Assembly: GCF_000002995.4 (NCBI RefSeq)
Contig: NW_025062292.1
Span: 16,401-80,400 of the forward strand
DNA from: Brugia malayi
Lineage: Eukaryota; Nematoda; Chromadorea; Rhabditida; Onchocercidae
Length of the DNA stretch: 64,000 bases
Direction of reading: 5' to 3'
Part shown: positions 1-11,866 of the stretch, piece by piece
Position numbering within the stretch: the first letter of the stretch is position 1
How the letters are laid out: every line of letters starts with the position of its first letter
The notes under the pieces: generated by a model
What the model was told of the DNA's origin: nothing
The model's input: the letters and a program-made list of their open reading frames with translations, nothing else
Database searches by the model: none
Translations under genes and position numbers: made by a program

Positions 1-509
1 GTATGGAAATAAGATGCAATGAATTATAATAACAATCTCTTGTGCATAGTCTTTTACATCTTGCCAATTGCAATTTGAATTTCTAAATTGAATTGGTTAA
101 AAAATTCATTATGTATCAATATGATTTATTGAATTAAAGATGCGTTTAAAGAATTGTTTAGAATACCTTTGTTAAAATTGACGAAAGACAATGAGAGACA
201 GAAAAAGAAATGTATTGCTTAAGCGTTGAATATTTTTCCGGAGTGTCACCATCCTGATCAGATCAGTAAAATTTAAAAAAAATTAGCGAAAAATTTATCT
301 TTCGTTTTTTTTAGACGAATAACAATAAGTAAGAATGTTGCAATATACCCAATAAATTTTACATGAAAAAATTAATCAAGAATTGTACATAAATTAAATT
401 ATCATTTATATAATTTGTAATCCAATATTGTTGTCAATAATAATTCTTGAAATTTTAATTAATTTTTAAGTTTATTGAGAGTTAAGAAAAGTTTAGCTAA
501 CAATAATAC

Positions 510-1599
510 CTTGAAACCATCTGTTTTACCAGCTTCAATTTTTAAAGGAACTGCCAACGAGTACACGTCAGGTATGAAAGAATGAACTTTTATTGAAATG
601 CAAAATTGAATTTAAATTTTTTTTTACTTTTGTCAAAAATTCTTTAATTGAAAAAAACATTCACTCTTTACATTAAATGTTGTTCTGATAATGATGTCAT
701 TAAATTTGAAATAAAATTTAAAATTTATTTTTCATTTCTAATCTTATCTAAATAATTTTATCACTGATATTAATGCACAATTAATTTTTTACACTTTCGC
801 AGGTTAAAATAAAGATGCATTCGAAATTCGAGTTGCATCATTAAAACAAAATCGAAAAGAGCAATATAATAATGCACATAAATAGATAGCATAGAGAAAC
901 AATAAAAAGATAAAATCTTTCATTGGTTCCCGAAATATATCTGAGTGATAGACGATAACAAGGAGATATTTTATCAGATGACATTTACCTGTTATTAAAT
1001 ATGAATTTATTCATTATTTTTGATTTCAGATATTGAATTTTATACTTTATATTAATTTAAATTACGATTATGTTCTCTTTGAAGGTGCGGTTTAGTTACA
1101 ATTCTTTCTAATTTGTAATTCAGTGCATGGTACTTTCTTGCATACTACTTTACTATTTCAAATTACTTACCGTTTCGCATGGTATTCTAGTCCAGAACTG
1201 CAAGCTATAATAAATAAGCAACGTGCTACCTGCTAATAAACACTAGAATATTAAAGTTATTGGTAAATTGTTGAAATTCCATTTTATCAGTCATAATAAA
1301 TGATGCACTGGACTAAAAGTATGAAAATAATTTTTATGGCTTTCTAATTAAATTCATAAATTTTATAAGCAATAAAATATTTTTAATACAACGTTGCATT
1401 TTTATTTAAAACGTTTAAAATGACGTTAAAATTCTGTGCATCACTGAACAATTCGTTTATAATCACACGTTTACTTGAAGCAATAATATTGAACGTGTAC
1501 ATACGTTTAAGTATATTAGATGATACAGTTCATAGCATCTTACTTCCCATGAGATACGCTATCTTCCAATATTGTTTTCAAAAATAGTAGGAAAAACAT
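510..1599 (-). CDS. putative 5' exons of an unrecognised minus-strand gene running off the left edge
   Basis: Three pieces look like exons. Exon 1 (1599-1544) starts with an ATG in a good context and encodes a short hydrophobic leader, MFFLLFLKTILEDSVSHG, before a GTAAG donor. A 27-nt micro-exon (1197-1171) sits between a TTGCAG acceptor and a GTAAGT donor and stays open in phase with exon 1. A third piece (586-510) reads HSFIPDVYSLAVPLKIEAG and ends in a GTATT donor. The phase between the micro-exon and the third piece does not match, so another exon or a different gene is possible. The leader could be a signal peptide. No family is recognised. Confidence 0.27.
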
Positions 1600-3730
1600 G
1601 GCGGAAGAAATTCTTTAGATATGACAAATCTGTTTGCGTCAAAAGTGTTCTGAAAATTCCATAATAAGAAGTAAAATTATTTCCTATCAAAAATGAATGA
1701 ATAACTTTTAAATCATTTTAATAAGTAATCAGTAATTGTGACAAGAAATCATGACAAAATCAATATTTTAATTTTAATATATTTCTATATTTCTGAAAAA
1801 ATTTATTAAGTGAAAATTTTACGTCAACAAAGATGGACGTTATTGAAATTCTTTCATTCTGAATTGTTTATTTGTATGCTTTTCCATTTCAATTGATATC
1901 TCTTCGTGGAAATTTCTCTCTTTTTTTAAAGCTATAAATAATATTGCAGTAAAAATAACTTACAATAATTATACCAAAAAAAAGAAAAAAATAAAAAAGA
2001 AAGAAAAGGAAAAAAAAAGAATAAAAAAACAATAAACATTGGACTCCATTAGTGACAAATAGTAATTCAAGTTCACATGAAAGCATCTCTTTATAATTTA
2101 AATAATAATTCAAGTTCACGTCCTCATAGTATTATGTGACCTAAAAAGGGAGACAAATAGAGGATCACAGAACACGATTGTTGTCTATTTTTGCATTTGT
2201 TGAGCAGTGATATGAATTGAAATGAGACTGAGATTGTCCGAAATTTTTTAACGAAATAATCGTCAAACTTTTAAATTAGAAACATTCACTCACTTTCATG
2301 CATAAATTCAAAGCACTTACATACTGATTGATTTTTAATTTTAAAAAGAGCAAACTTTTTTTGTTTAGTTTTTCCAAATGATACATTCGGGAAATTTTCG
2401 ATTTAAATATGATATCAACAGATCATCAATTTGTATACTGTATAATAATCATTAGTCATTCATCATAATCACTCATAAAAAGTGCACAAATTTGAACGAT
2501 ATTAGATTTCTATAATTTAAACGATTTTAATATTCGCTAATTATTTAATAAATAATTTGAAATTCATAACAAAAGTTATTGGCATTAGCGATCATTTATG
2601 AACGTCATTCAAAATGACCTTTATTTGGCATATTTATTCAATTTTTACTTAGAAATTTAGTATGCTCATATTTTAATGATTTTTTAATCAATTTTCTCGG
2701 ATATAATTAAAATGCTAATTAAATAAATTTTGATTATATTGAGATTGCAGAAATGTTTACAATTTGCATACTTTTGCAACAATGTATAAAATAAATAGAG
2801 GAATATATGCACATAATGAGAATAAAATATTTGATAAAAGTTTAAAAGAAATATTTTATAATTTATCATTAATTTATTTAATATTAAAATTGCAGGAGCG
2901 GTTGCAATCATTTGTAATTCTCATTATTTTCTGCCATTGTGTGGTAATTTCTTTTACATTTACGAAAAATATTTCAAAAAATATTTTATTTATAAATACT
3001 TGCAATAATTTTATCACTCAATCAATTTTCATCACATTTATTTATATAAAAAAGAATAAGCATTCTTATTTTTTGACAGAAAATTTCATTTTGATGTTTG
3101 CTTCAAATTTTAATATAATATAATTTGCAGTGTATTTAAACTAATCAAATCAAAAAAAAAAAAAAAAAAAAAAAAAAGAAAGAAAATGGAATCAATAGCT
3201 TCATTATCAATTATCATCGAAATTGCATTTATTTGCTTACAAATTTGCACATTTATTGAAATAACCATGCTGTTAATCACAACATGCTGCAAAAAATTAT
3301 CAACCCAAGAAAATAACACTGTTGTAAGAAGAATTCATGTATACATTCAAAGCGCATTTTTGTAAACAGTGCCAAAGTTCAATTGAACATTTTGCATGTA
3401 AAGTAGATACAATCTAAGTTGCACTCATATTTACAAGGTGGTATACAAATTATTGCATTAAATATGGATTACTTATCGTAACATTTATTTGTTTATTTCT
3501 TTGGCTTATATTTTCAATTACAAATTAGACTAGCGTTAAAATATATATATATAAATTTTTTTTTTTCATTTATATAGTATTTCAAATTATTTCTAAAAAA
3601 ACTATTGTCACATATTTTCCATGAAATATTAATTCTCTCAAAGAATATAAATTTAAAATTTAAATTTATAGCAAGAATTAAAACCAAAAGTATCCAAAGA
3701 AACGATAAAATCGCCAGCACAAAGAAGAGC
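1600..3730. other. AT-rich stretch, no gene seen
   Basis: I see no convincing exon here. It holds homopolymer tracts, including an A-run near 3151-3177, and short ORFs dominated by F, I, L, Y and N, typical of random AT-rich DNA. Confidence 0.5.
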
Positions 3731-3838
3731 AATTGCAAAAATTAGAGAGGGTTAGCAAGAATAAAAATTACCTTACTTTTACTAGTGTTTTGAAAGAAAA
3801 AATGGAATACTTTAAATTAATTAAGATCATATTTTTAG

Positions 3839-4246
3839 GTGAAATGATTCCAGCAAATCAGAGTGAAACAATTGATGATGCAATAAGTAATTGGGGTGCT
3901 GTGCAAAAAGTTGAACGTAAACTACCTTTAAAAAAGGTATATAATATTTTGATTCTTATCACTTTGTTACTAATACTTTCCATTTTTCAAATGCTATTCA
4001 TTTTCTGTTCATTTCAAATTTAAAATCATCTTTTTACATTAAAACATCTTAGTGGATGATAATATCAGATTACTAGAAGATATTTTAATTACTTCATTAA
4101 TTCATACCATTTCTCTACAGATATAACAATATCACTAGAAGACGTTTTGATTAATTCATTAACTCATACCATTTGTTTTTTTTTTTTTTTTTTTTTTTTT
4201 CAGAAACGTCAAAAAGTTAAAAGAAGAAAATGAGAATGACGAATGT
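3839..4246 (+). CDS. exon-like pieces of an unrecognised plus-strand gene
   Basis: Piece one (3839-3937) follows a TTTTTAG acceptor and reads GEMIPANQSETIDDAISNWG and on to a lysine-rich end before a GTATAT donor. Piece two starts after the T-rich TTTTCAG acceptor near 4200 and reads a charged peptide, NVKKLKEENENDECFK. Both have the polar composition of real protein, unlike surrounding frames. They may be 5' exons of the gene whose later exons lie at 5903-8089, but that link is inference. Family unknown. Confidence 0.33.
4053..4175 (+). repeat. two diverged units of the 62-bp minisatellite
   Basis: Two imperfect copies of the unit that forms the large array at 8075-8980. They share its core TTAATTCATTAACTCA and the TTTCTCTACAGATATAACAA segment, with substitutions. 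They are followed by a long T-run and a CAG that looks like a 3' splice site, so they appear to be intronic. Confidence 0.8.
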
Positions 4247-4249
4247 TTT

Positions 4250-5900
4250 AAGTGATACTTTTGTTATCATTTTCGACTTACTTTTTACGTGTTTCATTTT
4301 CTTGCAGAATAATCACTTATAGAAAAGGATTCAACTGAAAAGAATTTATTTAAGTGATATCTTTTATATTGGCTAAATTCCAAAACTTCTGAGCAGTTTT
4401 ATTATCAATTCTTAAGCAGAAAGCAAAATATCATTAATATTAAATTAATAAAATATCATATTTAGTCACATAAAACTAAATTATACACTGTCCATTGTTC
4501 ACAAATTTTTGAAAATTTTCTTTCTTTTTTTAGAGTGCTAACTATAGATATAAGCAGTAACTTATTTGTTCTGTACATTCTTCCTTACCACATCTTTTCT
4601 GTCATTTGCTGCTCATTAATTCCTGCAATATATGATCATACGAGAATATACGATCGTCGATTAATTCCTTCAAATGATTTTGGTTGAATGTTTACCAAAT
4701 AATACTTTAAAATGAATTATATTGTTGATTATACTACGCCTATCTCTAGTATTGCCTATTAGATTTATTCAAGAATTAACTAACTAATTTAAGCTTCCTT
4801 GTCTTTAAACTTTGATTTTTCAGTTAAATTTTTTTAAATGCTACACAAAATTTCGGTAAGTAGTATGAGTTTCTTCAATATGAGTGGGAAATATTGTAAT
4901 TAAAAATTGAAATTAAACAAAGTAAATGTTATAACTCAGTTCTTCAGATTTATTTTCCACATTCAAATTTTCTAGCCTAATCGTATTCCATTTTTACATT
5001 ATTAATAGAGTTTTACTATTACGCTTTGCTTAGTGATACGTCGTACGATCATAAATTATAACTCATTGATGTATGAAACAGAAATCAGTTCATCGCATTT
5101 AGCAATTAATTGTAATTCTGAAATGAATTTCGTTTTCTTCTATTATCTGAAGAATGCGCCATTTGATAAATGATTATTAATCGGCTGTGAATCACTCTCA
5201 AATATGAATTAATTAATTCATCAATTAGATCCTATAGCTCATCAGCTCTCAATCCTCAAATCACTCAATCGATCAATTCATGAGCTAATCAAACCTAACA
5301 TCAATAAATCACAATGTGTGTGCCGTTTTGTATAAAATAATACTCAAAATGAATTTCTGAATCAGCCAAAGTTTTTAGTTGAATATTGCATTGATTCATT
5401 CTCCATTGACTCTTCCAAGATGTGAGGTAAAATTGTTGATTGGTTCACATAAGCGTGGCCTATAAGTTGACGCTTAGATGTCCTTGCTCATTTCGATCAA
5501 GCTTTGTCAATTACACATTAGACTGTAACATTGTCTTTTCGCAGGATAAAGGTCTTCCCTTTTCAAACTATTTTCACTACTGTTATTAAAAATCTATCTT
5601 TCTCAAGTTATGAAGATATATGTAGAGAGAGAGAGGGAGAGAGGGGAATAAAAGATAATAATTTACCTTTCTAGTTCAGTAACTAATTTCATTGATCTCT
5701 GAGTTACGCTTTCAAGATTTTTATAACGTTGTTTCTATTAGTTCAGTAACTAATTCCATACACATAGAATTTTGTAACCATGCAAAAACTTTCGCACTTT
5801 GCAGTATTTGTATTGTATTTCCTTTTCATCTATTTTTTCCTTGATTTTAAAGATGACATATTCATCTTTTGTTTTGCATCTGGAAATCATTTCTTGACAG
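4250..5900. other. AT-rich intergenic or intronic stretch
   Basis: Nothing coding is supported. A short GA-rich microsatellite lies near 5621-5645, and short direct repeats of TTCAATCAACTAATT-like sequence occur. Confidence 0.45.
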
Positions 5901-5902
5901 CA

Positions 5903-8089
5903 AACGAAGAAGTGTTTGGCCTTTAAAGATGAGTAGTTGCAAAGTGAAACGTTCAATACGAGTGAGAGTTGGTCCTCTGAATTCATCAACGCCAAAAATG
6001 AAATTATCTCGCACAAAATCTGGTAATCAATTGGAAGTGTGTTCATGCAACTTTATCTGTTGTTTGTTGTTTTTAAGGTCGTTATCCTGGTGTTTACCAA
6101 CCAAGGCACATGGCATTTTATTTTGTCCCAATAATTTACCTTTCTGTGATTTGAATTTTATAACTTCAAGTCCTAAGATGCTTCAGATTTACTTCACTTC
6201 AGATTCGTTTGAATCGAATCACACCGAGCCACTATCAACTTTTTCACCAAGTTTTGCATATGGTAAGTTCAGTATTTCTCACAGGCCCCGAAAAAAAGAG
6301 GCGCTGTGAGTCCCTGTTCTGACTATTTTTTTATGTTTTTCACCTTGTTCTTCAACCATTCATTTGGAAAATGGACATTTGCTTTTTATTTTGTGCTGTT
6401 TTTCTGAATTACTTAAGTCTTTATGTTTTATTATGGAAAAATCTACCCAATCGAGTCTCCCTACTCAAATTATATGAAAGTTCTTGAGATAAAACTGGAT
6501 TATCTCTTTTAAACTTCTAAACGCATTTTACGAATAGTCATTTCTTAAGCATTATTTGAGTGACACAAAATTTGTAAAATGTTAAAAACAAAGGAGAGCA
6601 CTGTATGTAGTCGGATGGCTGAAATATATTTTTTCGTGAATTCCAATTAATTTATGAACTAAAATGGAGATAGACAGTGGAGTGAAGTGATTATCTGATA
6701 TGAATTGCTATGAAAGAGGGTTCATTTCTTCCCTTGCTATGTAATGAAGTAGCCGAGGGTAGTAAGAGGCTGTTAAAGAGTAAAGAAAAGGGCTAGAGTT
6801 TCTGCATTATATTAGAACAGCAATACCGTGGTGACATTTCATTATTTTTCAGGGTTGTCCATTGTTCTTTAGTGGTTGATTTATTCCTTCAATCTGCTGT
6901 ATTGGTGTAATAAAGGCCGTGACATAAACTGCTCAAATATAATCTCTTCAGCACTATTGCGAATTATATTATAATGGCACTATTTTAATTTTTTATTAGA
7001 AATGTTCTGTTGATATCGTTTTGAACTTAATTATTTGCCTTGTTACAGCTTCAATTTATCGTTTTATATTCAAATATCTTTTTCCATTCATTACTGGCTT
7101 TTCATAATAGTTATAATTTTGAAATAATTGGTAAATGAATGATTTAATAGTTTCACTATACTATGTATGTTAGGGCGGTATTGACATGAGACTATACAAA
7201 AAGCAGAAAACTATTCCAATAATATTCACCAGTTGTTTCCATTCTTGTATTGTAAAGAGGTAACCGACTTATTAGATAGAATGATAAGCAGGACATGATG
7301 ATTAGGAGAACCTTATTAGAACTGACAGCCATTGATAGCGCAGAATGATAAGCAATACTAATTAGAATATGAATAGTTAGCAAGACTGCTGAAGAGATTG
7401 TTTTAAATAGACATCTAGTTCTAAATAAAGATAACAGTAAATGCAAGATGGTTGTAAGTTTTTTATATGAGATAAAACGCCATTATTAGAAGTAAGAACT
7501 GTCACTGCTAAATTCGAAAAATGAACTGTTTTATATGCCCATGTTCAAAGAACCATATTCTTAAGCTTTATTTTGTTGTATGTTACCATATATGCCTTAT
7601 CGTGCAATTAATATTTATTGCCTTAAGTCTGTTTTTTTCTTCGTTTAATTACGTATTCCTTTTTTGAAGATGGCGCAGACATCGGCGAAAAAAGGCACTA
7701 TATCTCAAACGATACCTTTGGTTAGGAAAAAGAATTTTCCGCGAGTAATTCACAGTCACGATCACGTGGTCGTAAATTGCGTCGTTCGACACCACAAGTT
7801 TGTTATGCTCTTTTTTCTGTTTTTATCGGATTTTCCATGAGGCCGGCCCTTTTTAATGTGAAGCTAATGTATGGCTTAAAAGAACATGAAATTATGCTTA
7901 CCAACTTTATCTTCCACTTTACTAATGCTTGCTTTTAGACGTCTCAGACCGTTAAAACTGATTCAATTGAAAAGCTACTGCCGAACAATGTACGTCATTC
8001 GATTATCACTTCTGCCAATTCGGCCACACTTGAAAATCATTCTTCGGCACCTACTATTTTCGTTTACTGTAACCAGATGACATTTTGAT
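5903..8089 (+). CDS. putative multi-exon gene of unknown function, 3' end against the minisatellite
   Basis: Several exon-like pieces lie on the plus strand. 5903-6022 follows TTGACAG and is basic (KRRSVWPLKMSSCKVKRSI). A piece near 6190-6260 is Ser/Thr-rich (DSFESNHTEPLSTFSPSFAY). A piece near 7670-7800 carries SRSRGRKLRRSTPQ. The last, 7938-8089, follows GCTTTTAG, reads TSQTVKTDSIEKLLPNNVRH and stops at a TGA inside the first minisatellite unit. Composition (basic, Ser-rich) suggests a nuclear or phosphorylated protein, but no domain is recognised. Two joins lack a plausible intron length or have in-frame stops, so the model is incomplete or the gene is broken. Confidence 0.33.
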
Positions 8090-8980
8090 TAATTCATTAA
8101 CTCACATCATTTCTCTACAGATATAACAATATCACTAGATGACATTTTGATTAATTCATTAACTCACATCATTTCTCTACAGATATAACAATATCACTAG
8201 ATGACATTTTGATTAATTCATTAACTCACATCATTTCTCTACAGATATAACAATATCGTTAGATGACATTTTGATTAATTCATTAACTCACATCATTTCT
8301 CTACAGATATAAGATATAACAATATCGCTAGATGACATTTTGATTAATTCATTAACTCACATCATTTCTCTACAGATATAACAATATCGTTAGATGACAT
8401 TTTGATTAATTCATTAACTCACATCATTTCTCTACAGATATAACAATATCGTTAGATGACATTTTGATTAATTCATTAACTCACATCATTTCTCTACAGA
8501 TATAAACAATATCGCTAGATGACATTTTGATTAATTCATTAACTCACATCATTTCTCTACAGATATAACAATATCACTAGATGACATTTTGATTAATTCA
8601 TTAACTCACATCATTTCTCTACAGATATAACAATATCGTTAGATGACATTTTGATTAATTCATTAACTCACATCATTTCTCTACAGATATAACAATATCG
8701 CTAGATGACATTTTGATTAATTCATTAACTCACATCATTTCTCTACAGATATAACAATATCGCTAGATGACATTTTGATTAATTCATTAACTCACATCAT
8801 TTCTCTACAGATATAACAATATCGCTAGATGACATTTTGATTAATTCATTAACTCACATCATTTCTCTACAGATATAACAATATCGTTAGATGACATTTT
8901 GATTAATTCATTAACTCACATCATTTCTCTACAGATATAACAATATCGCTAGATGACATTTTGATTAATTCATTAACTCA
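8075..8980 (+). repeat. 62-bp minisatellite, about 15 units
   Basis: About fifteen head-to-tail units, each starting AGATGACATTTTGATTAATT. Units are almost identical; the main variants are ATCGCT/ATCGTT/ATCACT near the end, an 8-bp internal duplication in one unit (near 8306-8314) and one extra A. Every unit contains CTCTACAG, a 3' splice-site-like string. The array starts in the last exon of the upstream putative gene, is split by the BEL/Pao element, and resumes at 16823. Confidence 0.97.
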
Positions 8981-9388
8981 TGTCGCGAATTATAATTTCG
9001 CGAAAACTTCTAACCAATTTCATAGTATCATAAATCATCTCTCTTTTTAAATTGTAAACAATCCTACAGTATTCACACATGTATTTTTAATCTCTTTGTA
9101 GTAAACACTTTAAATTCTTTACACATGAGATTTTATCTTAGACACACCCAATCCTCACTCATATAAATTCAATCCTAATAAACAAAACCATTAATTATCA
9201 TCATTGTCGACTACGCTCATTTAACCAAGATCAACTCCTCCAATCTTCTTTATTATAAAATTTCTTCTCTTCTTTTACTGCTCTGTTTATTAATACTAAG
9301 TTTGCGAAAAATAAAGACTTATTAATCTAATCCTTCTACTGTATTGCAAACGATTCCAATATCAACCAACAGACGACCTTTCACGACA
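8981..9388 (+). repeat. 5' LTR of the BEL/Pao element
   Basis: 408 bp, TG...CA ends. It opens with a perfect 7-bp inverted repeat, TCGCGAA and TTCGCGA, separated by 7 bases. A CATATAAAT box near 9157 is a plausible TATA element, and AATAAA at 9310-9315 is a plausible polyadenylation signal. Confidence 0.97.
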
Positions 9389-9397
9389 AGAATTTTT

Positions 9398-9415
9398 TGG
9401 TGCCACGAGCCGGGA
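9398..9415 (+). promoter_or_regulatory. primer-binding site
   Basis: TGGTGCCACGAGCCGGGA starts 9 bases after the 5' LTR and begins with TGG, the complement of a tRNA CCA end. I cannot assign the tRNA. The core TGGTGCCACGA recurs at 40660 and 42780, next to the related gag fragments. Confidence 0.8.
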
Positions 9416-9417
9416 AC

Positions 9418-10328
9418 ATGTCAAGCCACATCATCGCAAGCTTTCAACCGGCAAAGGAAAGGTTAGTCAGTCTTCTTAAAGAAGTAAATCAACTGGAGAT
9501 CAAATCTCCAGATCCAAGTATGACAATAGAAGAAAAAGAAGATTTTTATGTGATAAGAAAAGAGTGTTAGAAGATAAACTTCGAAGAATCCAATTATGCG
9601 TAACTACGCTTGAATCTATCAACGATAAATGGTTCACATATACTCAACAAATCGTCACGATGAAAAGAAGAGAAGAAGAGGAAGAAAAATACAAAACAGT
9701 AACAGAAGGTGACCAAGGAATATTTCAATTATTACACAAAGGAAAGGAAGCTGTAATAACACTGACAATGCACAAGGATGAAGTCGACCAAAACTTAAAA
9801 CAACTCTCAAAGGAGTTGACGAACAAACAAACAAAAGAAGAAGCAAAATTTACTCCTTCTTCAAATATTAATGTATATCTTCCTCATTTATCGCTCCCTA
9901 CTTTCGATGGAGACCCTAGACAATGGCGACAATTTTGGAGCAGTTTTAACGCAGCAGTCCACACACAAGCGATTCCAGAAATACAAAAATTGAATTACTT
10001 GTACTCATGTCTTAAAGGAAAGGCTCTACAAGCAATATCTGGATATGATATAGCTCCAGAGAATTATGAAGTCATCAGAAAACTGCTCAATGAAAAATAT
10101 GGAGATCACTCAATAGTAACAACATTACTCTACAACGAACTCCAATCAATTAAACGAAATGAAAGAGAATGGATTGGAACAATTGAAAATATAGAACGAG
10201 TACTACGCCAGTTAGAAGCTCTAGGAGAAAGCCTCGAACATTCAAATATTGAAATCTTGATCAAGAGCAAGTTGCCATTATGGATATTAAATAAAATATA
10301 TAAACACAAGAAGAAGGACATGCCTTGA
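9418..10328 (+). pseudogene. BEL/Pao gag (DUF1759 region), frame-broken
   Basis: The likely start is ATG 9418, just after the primer-binding site. That frame stops near 9560, and the coding frame continues one frame over to a TGA at 10326-10328. Compared with the sibling fragment at 42.8-43.0 kb, one base seems missing near 9560. The downstream part has the DUF1759 signature: LPTFDGDPRQWRQFW, then LNYLYSCLKGKALQAISGYD. The N-terminal half is charged and probably helical. Gag forms the particle of the retroelement. The TGA at 10326 lies in the same frame as the next ORF, so it is an internal stop and not a domain boundary. Confidence 0.9.
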
Positions 10329-10370
10329 TCAATTCTCAAACTAAGAAACTTTTTAACAAGTTTAGTTAAT

Positions 10371-11840
10371 GTGAATGAACAGATTAGAAACTGTCAACAT
10401 TCACTCACTCAACTCAATATTAAATCTACAACTACCAAACCGGAACAAAAACAACGATACAATCCCGGAGGAACTTCAGCATTGTCGTCAATAAAAGATA
10501 ATCAAAATACTTCGAAAACTACAACAACGAAAAGACGACCATGTGTATTCTGCAATCAAGATCATTGGGACAGCGATTGCGTGAACTACACAACTCTCAA
10601 TGCTCGGCTTAGTCGTCTCAAAGTGTTGAAGAAATGTACTATTTGTCTTAGAGACAGTCACAAAGGACAGAATTGTAATGTCAAAAAACAATGTTTTTAT
10701 TGCAAAAGCTCACATAATAGTGCTTTATGTAATAAAAGGAATTCACTTTCTTTAAACAATACAATGTCTCAAAGAAATGAAGAGCATGAAAGAATTGGAC
10801 CTTCGAAACGAAAGGATTGTTCAACTTCTCTCTATAACTCCACATTAACAACTCGATCCAAACAAACAAAGGAAACCTTACTTTTATGTAAGGAGATAAA
10901 GGTTTTTAATCCATCACAACCTCAACTACAACAAAATACCCTTGCATTATTTGATATTGGATCGCAACTCTCCTTCATCTCCAAAAAATTATCACGTCAA
11001 TTAAAGTTAACCGAAACAGAAACTCAAATTATGAGAATAGCTCCATTTGGTATGAAAGAACCGAAATCATGTCCCACTGCTCGCATACAACTAAATGTGC
11101 TAACTACCGAAAGCGAAATCATACCACTACAAGCAAATATAATTGATTATCTAACAAATGAACTGCAGGTAGTGGAGACATCAAATGAATTTCAAATTCA
11201 AAATTTGACAAATTATTGGAAAAAACCTGACGTATTGATTGGAGCTGACTATTTTTTCAAATTTATTAACCTACGAGAAATTAGGGAATTGAAATCAGGA
11301 CATATGTTGGTTCAATCAAAAGTTGGTCCAATGATTGCTGGAAGTGGAGATATTAAGAAACTCTGCAAGAACGAATTATATCCTAAAGAAGTAGTATATT
11401 CTACAAACGTCAATATTAACACGGAGCTAGAAAAATTTTGGAAATTAGAGACGATTGGTATTCAAGAATCACCTCAAGATGATGATGATGATCAAGCTTT
11501 AAAGCATTTCAAACGGACCATCATCAAGCAGGGTGGAAGATATCAGGTTTGTTGGCCATGGAAAGACTCCAAACAAAAATTAAGCAATAATTATGGATTA
11601 TGTCTGGGACGATTGAAGAATTTGATCAACCGCCTACAACATAATTCAAATCTCCATTCATATCATCAAATACTTATGGATCAACTACATTCAGGTATAA
11701 TTGAAGAAGTACCTCCAAAGGATGAGGTAGGCGTTATTCATTACTTACCACATCATGAAGTATTAACTCCCAGTAAATCAACAACTAAATTAAGAATAGT
11801 ATATGATGCTCAGCACATCACAAAGGTTTTAAAAGCTTAA
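10371..11840 (+). pseudogene. BEL/Pao zinc knuckles, protease (DUF1758) and start of reverse transcriptase
   Basis: It continues the gag frame. Three Cys/His knuckles come first (C-x2-C-x3-H-x4-C types: CVFCNQDHWDSDC, CTICLRDSHKGQNC, CFYCKSSHNSALC), which bind nucleic acid. Then comes the retropepsin-like DUF1758 domain with LALFDIGSQLSFIS. The active-site triplet is DIG where the family has D-S/T-G. The ORF ends inside the start of the reverse transcriptase, after LRIVYDA, at a stop at 11838-11840; homology resumes in another frame at about 11867. Confidence 0.92.
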
Positions 11841-11866
11841 ATGAAGTACTATATCGAGGTCCAGTA

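Noticed and set aside
5750..6046. 98-codon minus-strand ORF
   Set aside because: Opposite the basic plus-strand exon at 5903-6022. It looks protein-like in part (CEIISFLALMNSEDQLSL) but has no splice or family support, so the strand is not certain.
8075..8980. CRISPR-like array
   Set aside because: Units are contiguous 62-bp tandem repeats with no unique spacers; the setting is eukaryotic.
9655..10869. Minus-strand ORFs across gag
   Set aside because: Antisense shadows of the retroelement coding frame.
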